Shown: one piece after another, positions 1 through 4,989 of the stretch
Layout of the letters: each line of letters starts with the position of its first letter
How positions within the stretch are numbered: the first letter of the stretch is position 1
Notes under the pieces: generated by a model
Seen by the model: only the letters and a program-made list of their open reading frames with translations
Told to the model about the DNA's origin: nothing
Databases searched by the model: none
Assembly (NCBI GenBank): GCA_900759455.1
Contig: CAAEVI010000029.1
Span: 1-7,023 of the forward strand
Direction: 5' to 3'
Origin: Erysipelotrichaceae bacterium
Lineage (GTDB): Bacteria; Bacillota_I; Bacilli_A; Erysipelotrichales; Erysipelotrichaceae
Length of the DNA: 7,023 bases
Made by a program: the position numbers and the translations under genes

Positions 1-59
1 TCATTCAGGCACCTTCATGAAATCTTTCCATCGGGCTTCATCCCCCGATTACAGTTTCT
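1..59 (-). promoter_or_regulatory. 5' leader of a leftward, probably HrcA-controlled operon starting off-window
   Basis: This is the stretch downstream of the leftward promoter at 60-87, read on the minus strand. A stem-loop lies at 30-49. Minus-strand ATGs further inside run into stops within a few codons, so they are not gene starts. The ATG at 4-2 is preceded by AAGG (15-12) with a 7-nt gap, which is good Shine-Dalgarno spacing, so it may be the first codon of the next gene. Only one base of its second codon is visible, so the gene cannot be identified. The CIRCE element upstream suggests a chaperone operon such as hrcA-grpE-dnaK or groES-groEL (inference). Confidence 0.5.
30..49 (-). other. 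Leader stem-loop near the predicted mRNA 5' end
   Basis: ATCGGG (30-35) and CCCGAT (44-49) are perfectly complementary 6-bp arms around an 8-nt loop. The hairpin starts only a few nucleotides after the transcription start predicted from the -10 at 60-65. It has no T-run on the minus strand, so it is not a terminator. 5'-terminal hairpins can stabilise mRNA in Bacillota; that role is inferred here. Confidence 0.4.
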
Positions 60-87
60 ATTATAATCACAAGATTAGCACTGTAAA
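60..87 (-). promoter_or_regulatory. Leftward sigma-A type promoter overlapping CIRCE
   Basis: On the minus strand a -35 TTTACA (87-82, 5 of 6 consensus) is followed after 16 bp by a perfect -10 TATAAT (65-60). The predicted start is near position 53. The -35 and half of the spacer lie inside the CIRCE operator at 75-101, so a repressor bound there would block RNA polymerase directly. This arrangement is typical of HrcA-regulated promoters. Confidence 0.65.
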
Positions 88-101
88 GAGGAGAGTGCTA
101 A
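75..101 (-). promoter_or_regulatory. CIRCE operator (HrcA binding site)
   Basis: The plus strand reads TTAGCACTG, nine bases, then GAGTGCTAA. The established CIRCE consensus is TTAGCACTC-N9-GAGTGCTAA, so this matches 17 of 18 arm positions with the correct 9-nt spacer; the only deviation is G at 83. CIRCE is bound by the heat-shock repressor HrcA. It lies between the 3' end of the leftward hydrolase gene and the window edge and overlaps a leftward promoter, so it should control genes to the left of the window. Confidence 0.9.
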
Positions 102-126
102 GATATGGACATTTCCCTTGCTTTGT

Positions 127-1290
127 CTATTTCTTTTCATTTTGTTTCATTTTCAGAACTTGTATAGAATTAGGCCGCAGCAATACCGAACGTGTCTGTT
201 CCCATAAGAAATTGATTACATCAAACATGAAATGACGTTCTTCCTGACTCATCGATCCAAGCTCAATGATTCCATTCATTCCCTGTCGTAATCCCATCGT
301 CGAAAAATCCGTAATATGATGAATTTCCAGACGATTCAAAACGCGGAATATAAGGTCAATATAAATCTTTCGCTGCTCATCGTCTTTGCTCATTAAAATC
401 TTATCAATATATGCATGAATTCTGTCGCTCTCTTCACTCCATGCTTCAATCGGCACAAAACCGCTGCCCCGGATGCTCCAATAAAAAGGATCATGCTGGC
501 TCAGGCCACCCTGCTGCGCCTCGATGACAGTAAACTGTTCCTTATGTGACAACAGTCTCCCGATGACCGTATCTGAAGGCAAATAGGCATGGATATACTG
601 CAAAACATCTGACACATCAAAGCGTTCATAAAAGGAAGGTCGAAATCCCGGACCGTCAAAATTATATACGCCGGCTAATGAAGGATAAATCATTTTTTCT
701 CTGACAGCTGCATACATAGCCAGATTTCCGCCCTTTGAATGTCCCCCCAAATAAAGAAGCTGATCCCGGCGATGTCTGCGTTTAAACAATCCGGTATACA
801 TAAAATATGTCTCATAGATCCGATGCGCATAATTCCAGGCTAACTGCTGAGAGGGAATCTCATCCTGATATGTCATTTTCATGTCTTCCTTCCATCCCAA
901 AATGCTTGTATCTGTTCCGCGATAGGCAATAAAAAAATCACCATTAGGAAGCCGAAATGTCACTGCCGCAAACTGAATCTCCTGTTCCTCATCAAATACA
1001 CTCTGATAACCAAGAATATTGATTTGCTCGTATCGCTGCGCCTTTCCTACTGCTTTAATCAGTTTCGGAATATTTGGCGAGTATGCATAACGATCGTCCA
1101 GGTTTGTTCCTCTTTCTTTTTCAAAAAACTGTTCACAAGCTACCGGCAGAGAAACCTCTCCTTCACACGAAGACGGCCACTCTACATAGGCAAGTTCGCA
1201 AAGAATCAAGGCATCAACTTCCTGAAAAGGTACAGTTGAGAACTTCAGATCGCCGCGCCATGCGATATAATCCAAGATATTGTACATCAT
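127..1290 (-). CDS. DUF2974/Mbeg1-like alpha/beta hydrolase (lipase-like)
   Basis: A 387-residue protein resembling the DUF2974 (Mbeg1-like) family, which has a lipase-like alpha/beta-hydrolase fold and no settled substrate. Visible signs, numbered from the start used here, are AYRGTD near 122-127 (oxyanion-type strand as in class 3 lipases), the nucleophile elbow GGHSKGGN with Ser185, NFDGPGF near 210-216, PSDTVIG with Asp240 and QHDP with His266. Ser185-Asp240-His266 is the likely triad (inference). No signal peptide or membrane segment is seen, so it is probably cytoplasmic. The reading frame extends to a GTG at 1296, but that codon overlaps the AGGAAG ribosome site (1301-1296). ATG at 1290 (5-nt gap) or the adjacent ATG at 1287 (8-nt gap) is the real start. 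It ends in TAG and has its own promoter. No terminator is seen before the CIRCE promoter, so transcription may run into the downstream operon. Confidence 0.85.
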   Translation of the reverse strand: MMYNILDYIAWRGDLKFSTVPFQEVDALILCELAYVEWPSSCEGEVSLPVACEQFFEKERGTNLDDRYAYSPNIPKLIKAVGKAQRYEQINILGYQSVFDEEQEIQFAAVTFRLPNGDFFIAYRGTDTSILGWKEDMKMTYQDEIPSQQLAWNYAHRIYETYFMYTGLFKRRHRRDQLLYLGGHSKGGNLAMYAAVREKMIYPSLAGVYNFDGPGFRPSFYERFDVSDVLQYIHAYLPSDTVIGRLLSHKEQFTVIEAQQGGLSQHDPFYWSIRGSGFVPIEAWSEESDRIHAYIDKILMSKDDEQRKIYIDLIFRVLNRLEIHHITDFSTMGLRQGMNGIIELGSMSQEERHFMFDVINFLWEQTRSVLLRPNSIQVLKMKQNEKK

Positions 1291-1314
1291 AGTCACTTCC
1301 TGTCTTTATCTGAT

Positions 1315-1343
1315 AGTATAGCATGAGCACAGAGGTGGTTCAA
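1315..1343 (-). promoter_or_regulatory. Promoter of the DUF2974 hydrolase gene, extended -10
   Basis: On the minus strand TTGAAC (1343-1338) is followed after exactly 17 bp by TATACT (1320-1315). The -10 is preceded by TGC, giving the extended -10 form TGnTATACT. The predicted start near 1308 leaves a leader of about 18 nt with an AGGAAG ribosome site. This shows the hydrolase gene is transcribed separately from ppdK. Confidence 0.7.
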
Positions 1344-1367
1344 ATGCCTTCTCTGAAAACCATCCTC
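1332..1367 (-). repeat. Imperfect inverted repeat overlapping the -35
   Basis: GAGGTGGTT (1332-1340) and AACCATCCTC (1358-1367) form arms of 9 and 10 nt that pair perfectly apart from one bulged base, around a 17-nt centre. One arm covers half of the hydrolase -35 box, a position suited to an operator. The rest of the 1297-1466 gap shows nothing else convincing. Confidence 0.4.
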
Positions 1368-1466
1368 ATACATTTAATGCAGATCTTTCAAAGCGGCACT
1401 ACGCTTCATGCTGATTGCATTCGATGCTCTTTATTTCTTTCATTAGCTCACCAAAAACAATGAAGC

Positions 1467-1495
1467 AAAAGGAAAGCACCTGGCGGTGCTTTCCT
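1467..1495 (-). terminator. Intrinsic terminator of ppdK
   Basis: AGGAAAGCACC (1470-1480) and GGTGCTTTCCT (1485-1495) form a perfect 11-bp stem with a 4-nt loop. On the minus strand the stem runs into a short T-run, with further T-rich sequence downstream. It lies about 20 bp after the ppdK stop codon. The T-run is short, so termination may be incomplete. Confidence 0.8.
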
Positions 1496-1514
1496 AAGTT
1501 TCGTCATATTCTCA

Positions 1515-4157
1515 TTATTTATCGTTTGACCGAGGAGCTTTGATTGCCGCCTGTGCAGCTGCCAGTCTGGCAATTGGAACACGGTATGGCGAACAAGAAA
1601 CATAGTTCAAACCTGTACGATGGCAGAATTCAATGCTTGCAGGATCTCCTCCGTGTTCACCGCAGATACCGAGTTTAATATCCGGGCGTACGCTGCGGCC
1701 AAGCTTTGTTGCCATTTGAATCAGTTTTCCAACACCCTTTTGATCAAGATGAGCGAATGGATCGCTTTCAAAGATTTTCTTTTCATAATAATCATTCAGG
1801 AATCCTCCGGCATCATCACGAGAGAATCCAAATGTCATCTGCGTAAGGTCATTTGTTCCGAATGAGAAGAACTCAGCTTCAGATGCGATTTCGTCAGCCA
1901 ACAGGGCAGCACGAGGAATTTCAATCATCGTACCAACCTTATACTTCATATCCATATTCTTCTCGGCAATGATCTTATCCGCCGTCGAAACGACAATTTT
2001 TTTAACAAAAGCAAGTTCTGCTTTATCTCCTACCAACGGAATCATGATTTCAGGAACGATGTTCCATTCCGGATGACGATTCTGTACATTAATGGCAGCT
2101 TCAATGACAGCTGTCGTCTGCATTTCGGCAATTTCAGGATAAGAAATGGCAAGGCGGCATCCGCGATGACCCATCATCGGATTAAATTCATGCAGACTTG
2201 TAATTACGCTTCTTAATTCTTCCAAAGCAATTCCCATGTCTTTTGCCAGCTGTGCAATATCATAAGAAGTTTTTGGGAGGAATTCATGCAGAGGCGGATC
2301 CAAATAACGGATAGTCACCGGTCTTCCTTCCATTGCCTCATAAATTTCTTCGAAATCGCCTCTCTGCATCGGCAGCAGCTTATCCAGTGCATGCTTGCGC
2401 TGTTCCACCGTATTGGAAACGATCATTTCTCTTACGGCTTTGATACGGTCACCTTCAAAGAACATATGTTCAGTACGTACAAGACCGATTCCCTCTGCAC
2501 CAAATTTCACAGCCTGCATTGCATCACGAGACGTATCAGCATTCGTGCGAATCATCAAAGAGCGACGTTCATCTGCCCATTTCATGAAGCGCTCGAAATT
2601 GCCGCTGATCTCGGCAGGAACCGTATTGATTTTTTCGCCGTAAACAGATCCCGTCGATCCATCCAGTGACAGCCAGTCACCACGGTTATAGCGTTTGTCA
2701 CCAACTGTAAAATATCCTTCTTCTTCATGCATGTCAATGTCACCGCAGCCTGAAACACAGCATGCCCCCATACCGCGGGCAACAACAGCTGCATGTGATG
2801 TCATACCGCCGCGAACCGTCAGGATTCCTTCTGAAACATGCATACCCTCGATGTCTTCCGGTGAAGTTTCCAGACGAACCAAAATTACTTTTCTTCCCTT
2901 TGCACTTTCGGCAATGGCTTCTTCAGCAGTAAAAACGATCTGTCCGCAAGCCGCACCAGGAGATGCCGGCAACGCCTTTGCGATTGGTTTTGCTGCCTTC
3001 AGTTCATCCGCATTAAACATCGGATGAAGCAATGCATCCAGCTGTTTCGGTTCAACCATCATTAACGCTTCGTCAATGCTAACTTTTCCTTCATCGACCA
3101 TATCACAGGCAATCTGCAATGCAGCGGCAGCCGTACGCTTTCCGTTTCTTGTCTGCAGCATGAAAAGCTTTCCTTTTTCGATGGTGAATTCCATATCCTG
3201 CATGTTGCGGTAATGATTTTCCAGGATACCGCAGATTTCAACGAACTTTTCATATGCCTCCGGGGCCACTTCTTTCAGCTGATCGATATGCTGTGGTGTA
3301 CGAATACCGGCCACAACATCTTCTCCCTGTGCATTCATCAAAAATTCACCATAGAGTTTATTTTCTCCAGTAGAAGGATTTCGGGTAAAGGCAACACCTG
3401 TTCCGCAGTCATTTCCCATATTTCCAAAAACCATCATCTGTACATTGACCGCTGTTCCCCAGCTGCCCGGGATGTCATTCATCTTACGGTAATATATGGC
3501 ACGCGGATTATTCCAGGAACGGAATACAGCTTCAATGGCGCCAAACAACTGTACGCGAGGATCGCTTGGGAATTCTTCCTTCAGTTCACTGCGGTAAAAT
3601 TGCTTAAACTCAACAACCAGTCTCTTCATATCGTCGGCATCAAGATCAAGATCTTCCACGATACCTTTTTCTTTTTTGATTTCATCAATGATTTCTTCAA
3701 AGCGTGACTTATTCAGTCCCATGACAACATCTGCGTACATCTGAATAAAACGGCGGTAAGAATCGTAAGCAAAGCGAGGATTTCCCGTCAGCTGTGCAAC
3801 ACCTTCAACCACTTCGTCATTCATACCAAGGTTCAAGATCGTATCCATCATGCCCGGCATAGATGCACGTGCACCGCTTCGTACTGATACCAGCAGCGGA
3901 TTTTCAGTATCACCGAATTTTTTCTGTGCCTGTTCTTCCAATTTTCCCAAATATTCTTCGATTTCACTGCGAATATCGGCATTAATTATTTCGCCGTCAT
4001 CGTAGTACTGATTACAAGCTTCGGTTGTAATCGTAAATCCATAAGGCACCGGCATGCCTAGATTGCTCATCTCTGCGAGGTTAGCTCCTTTACCCCCCAG
4101 AAGTTCGCGCATTGACTCATTGCCTTCCGCAAAAAGATACACGAATTTTTTGCTCAT
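1515..4157 (-). CDS. ppdK: Pyruvate, phosphate dikinase
   Basis: The 880-residue product has the usual full length of PPDK, which interconverts pyruvate, ATP and phosphate with PEP, AMP and pyrophosphate in the cytoplasm. Domains in order: the ATP-grasp nucleotide domain (about 1-340, with GGKGANLAEM at 21-30 and SVRSGARASMPGMMDT near 91-106), the phosphohistidine swivel domain with GGMTSHAAVVARG carrying His455, and the PEP/pyruvate TIM barrel (about 530-870). The barrel keeps Arg561, Arg617, EIPRAALLAD, SFGTNDLTQ and the catalytic cysteine in GICGEHGG (Cys832). Residues at 455, 561 and 617 match the Clostridium symbiosum enzyme numbering. Thr453 beside the catalytic His is the kind of residue modified by DUF299-type regulatory proteins, but no such gene lies nearby. 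The start is firm: AAGGAGG (4171-4165) sits 7 nt before the ATG. The gene has its own promoter and terminator, with a cre site and other operator candidates upstream. PPDK can work in glycolysis or gluconeogenesis; the sequence does not decide which. Confidence 0.98.
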   Translation of the reverse strand: MSKKFVYLFAEGNESMRELLGGKGANLAEMSNLGMPVPYGFTITTEACNQYYDDGEIINADIRSEIEEYLGKLEEQAQKKFGDTENPLLVSVRSGARASMPGMMDTILNLGMNDEVVEGVAQLTGNPRFAYDSYRRFIQMYADVVMGLNKSRFEEIIDEIKKEKGIVEDLDLDADDMKRLVVEFKQFYRSELKEEFPSDPRVQLFGAIEAVFRSWNNPRAIYYRKMNDIPGSWGTAVNVQMMVFGNMGNDCGTGVAFTRNPSTGENKLYGEFLMNAQGEDVVAGIRTPQHIDQLKEVAPEAYEKFVEICGILENHYRNMQDMEFTIEKGKLFMLQTRNGKRTAAAALQIACDMVDEGKVSIDEALMMVEPKQLDALLHPMFNADELKAAKPIAKALPASPGAACGQIVFTAEEAIAESAKGRKVILVRLETSPEDIEGMHVSEGILTVRGGMTSHAAVVARGMGACCVSGCGDIDMHEEEGYFTVGDKRYNRGDWLSLDGSTGSVYGEKINTVPAEISGNFERFMKWADERRSLMIRTNADTSRDAMQAVKFGAEGIGLVRTEHMFFEGDRIKAVREMIVSNTVEQRKHALDKLLPMQRGDFEEIYEAMEGRPVTIRYLDPPLHEFLPKTSYDIAQLAKDMGIALEELRSVITSLHEFNPMMGHRGCRLAISYPEIAEMQTTAVIEAAINVQNRHPEWNIVPEIMIPLVGDKAELAFVKKIVVSTADKIIAEKNMDMKYKVGTMIEIPRAALLADEIASEAEFFSFGTNDLTQMTFGFSRDDAGGFLNDYYEKKIFESDPFAHLDQKGVGKLIQMATKLGRSVRPDIKLGICGEHGGDPASIEFCHRTGLNYVSCSPYRVPIARLAAAQAAIKAPRSNDK

Positions 4158-4177
4158 AATGATTCCTCCTTAATAAA

Positions 4178-4193
4178 ATGTAATCGTTTTCAT
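4178..4193 (-). promoter_or_regulatory. cre site (CcpA) in the ppdK leader
   Basis: The minus strand reads ATGAAAACGATTACAT. It matches every position of the catabolite-responsive element consensus WTGNAANCGNWWNCAW, and also TGWNANCGNTNWCA. It lies between the predicted transcription start (about 4200) and the ribosome site (4171-4165). Bound CcpA there would act as a roadblock or repressor, so ppdK is probably turned down when a preferred sugar is present (inference). Confidence 0.8.
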
Positions 4194-4194
4194 G

Positions 4195-4204
4195 ACTCAT
4201 GAGT
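4195..4204. promoter_or_regulatory. Perfect 10-bp palindrome at the ppdK transcription start
   Basis: ACTCATGAGT is a perfect palindrome. With one bulged base the symmetry extends outward, as ATG-T before it and CAT after it on the minus strand. It begins 2 bp downstream of the -10 box and covers the predicted start near 4200, directly next to the cre site. The position suits a repressor or start-site operator; I do not recognise the regulator. Confidence 0.45.
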
Positions 4205-4206
4205 AC

Positions 4207-4234
4207 ATTATAATACAATTTGCTTCGTTTTCAT
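4207..4234 (-). promoter_or_regulatory. ppdK promoter
   Basis: On the minus strand a perfect -10 TATAAT (4212-4207) is preceded, with a 16-bp spacer, by ATGAAA (4234-4229), which matches 4 of 6 bases of the -35 consensus. The predicted start near 4200 gives a leader of about 43 nt. The weak -35 would suit a regulated promoter. Confidence 0.7.
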
Positions 4235-4237
4235 AGT

Positions 4238-4252
4238 CTTTTTCAGAAAATT
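4238..4252. promoter_or_regulatory. CodY-box-like sequence upstream of the ppdK -35
   Basis: The minus strand reads AATTTTCTGAAAAAG against the CodY consensus AATTTTCWGAAAATT, a match at 13 of 15 positions with the two mismatches at the end. It lies a few bases upstream of the ppdK -35 and just after the terminator of the kinase-like gene. The sequence is AT-rich, so chance or an A/T-rich UP-type element is a real alternative. Whether this organism has CodY is not shown in the window. Confidence 0.35.
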
Positions 4253-4282
4253 AAAAAAAGCAGACATCATTCTGTCTGCTTT
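4253..4282 (-). terminator. Intrinsic terminator of the kinase-like gene
   Basis: AAAGCAGACA (4257-4266) and TGTCTGCTTT (4273-4282) form a perfect 10-bp stem with a 6-nt loop. On the minus strand it ends in seven T residues (4259-4253). It starts 11 bp after the stop codon, a textbook rho-independent terminator that separates this gene from ppdK. Confidence 0.93.
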
Positions 4283-4293
4283 CGACATTATTT

Positions 4294-4905
4294 TTAAGAT
4301 TCTTTTCGATAGGCTTTGACAATCATATCAACGATCTCATCCGGGGTAAATTTAGCGGTATTGATGCATAAATCATAATTTTCAGCTTTTCCCCAGATTC
4401 GATCCGTATAGTACTGATAGTAATTACTGCGTCTCTTGTCCACTTTACGAAGCATGTTCTCATCAGCATCTTCAACATGGTATTCGTCTATAACCCGACG
4501 AAGACGTTCGTCAATGCCTGCACAGAGATAAATGTTCAAAACATCCTCACGGTCTTCCAAAACATAATCAGCGCAGCGGCCGACAATAACACAAGGCCCT
4601 TCCTCCGCTATCTTTTCGATGATATTTGACTGCACCAGATACAACTGATCATTGATGGAATATTCATAGATGCCTCCGGCCGGTGAACCGAGCGCATAAC
4701 CGATTGCCCCGATCACCTGATAAAAACGACCGGTCTCTTCGCCTTCGCTCTTGAAGATACGTTCATCTATACCGCTCTCTTTGCTGGCCATCTCAATCAG
4801 CTCTTTGTCATAAAAGGGGATGTCCAGACGATCAGCCAGCAGTTTTCCGATTCCGCGTCCTCCGCTTCCGAATTGTCTCGATATTGTTATTATTCTTTTT
4901 TTCAT
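4294..4905 (-). CDS. Cytidylate kinase-like family P-loop protein
   Basis: A 203-residue protein of the cytidylate kinase-like family (Cytidylate_kin2 type). The N-terminus carries ITISRQFGSGGRGIGKLLA, with the phosphate-binding loop at about residues 13-21. It is followed by IPFYDKELIEMA (29-40), CVIVGRCADYVL (105-116) and an arginine-rich lid-like segment DKRRSNYYQYYTDRIWG (156-172). These mark a nucleoside-monophosphate-kinase fold, but the family differs from true Cmk and its substrate is not established, so I give no symbol. The frame opens with an ATG at 4947, but that codon lies inside the predicted -10 box. The ATG at 4905, preceded by AGGAGG (4917-4912) with a 6-nt gap, is clearly the start. 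The gene has its own promoter and terminator. It lies 84 bp after rarA with no terminator between, so some cotranscription is possible. Confidence 0.85.
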   Translation of the reverse strand: MKKRIITISRQFGSGGRGIGKLLADRLDIPFYDKELIEMASKESGIDERIFKSEGEETGRFYQVIGAIGYALGSPAGGIYEYSINDQLYLVQSNIIEKIAEEGPCVIVGRCADYVLEDREDVLNIYLCAGIDERLRRVIDEYHVEDADENMLRKVDKRRSNYYQYYTDRIWGKAENYDLCINTAKFTPDEIVDMIVKAYRKES

Positions 4906-4928
4906 TAGGATCCCTCCTGCTCTGTATG

Positions 4929-4980
4929 ATTTTTGATTCATCTTCATTATAGCACCAATTTTGATATTTGAATCAAAAAT
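4929..4980. repeat. 12-bp perfect inverted repeat flanking the kinase-like gene promoter
   Basis: ATTTTTGATTCA (4929-4940) and TGAATCAAAAAT (4969-4980) are perfect inverted copies 28 bp apart. One arm covers the predicted transcription start and the other the -35 zone, with the -10 between. Within it, TTTTGAT (4959-4965) and ATCAAAA (4972-4978) form a second, tighter dyad, so the TTTTGAT heptamer occurs three times. No T-run follows, so this is not a terminator. Repeated operator half-sites are the simplest reading, with the regulator unknown. Confidence 0.6.
4946..4954 (-). promoter_or_regulatory. Extended -10 promoter of the kinase-like gene
   Basis: The minus strand reads TGCTATAAT, a perfect -10 with the TGn extension. 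No good -35 is present at 16-18 bp; TTGATT lies 19 bp upstream. Extended -10 promoters can work without a good -35. The predicted start near 4939 gives a leader of about 34 nt that ends in AGGAGG. Confidence 0.7.
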
Positions 4981-4989
4981 GAAAACGTT

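Noticed and set aside
17..235. Plus-strand reading frame of 72 codons at the left edge
   Set aside because: It spans the CIRCE operator and promoter and overlaps the 3' end of the hydrolase gene; no ribosome site and no recognisable protein.
3213..3707. 164-codon plus-strand frame antisense to ppdK
   Set aside because: Fully inside a certain PPDK gene, with no plausible ribosome site or protein motif; a shadow of the coding frame, as are the other antisense frames over ppdK and rarA.
4906..4947. Upstream ATG start for the kinase-like protein
   Set aside because: The codon lies within the predicted -10 box and has no ribosome site; ATG at 4905 has AGGAGG at good spacing and matches the usual family N-terminus.
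4959..4978. TTTTGAT/ATCAAAA hairpin as the rarA terminator
   Set aside because: The stem is A/T-rich and no T-run follows on the minus strand; it reads better as part of the operator-like repeats.
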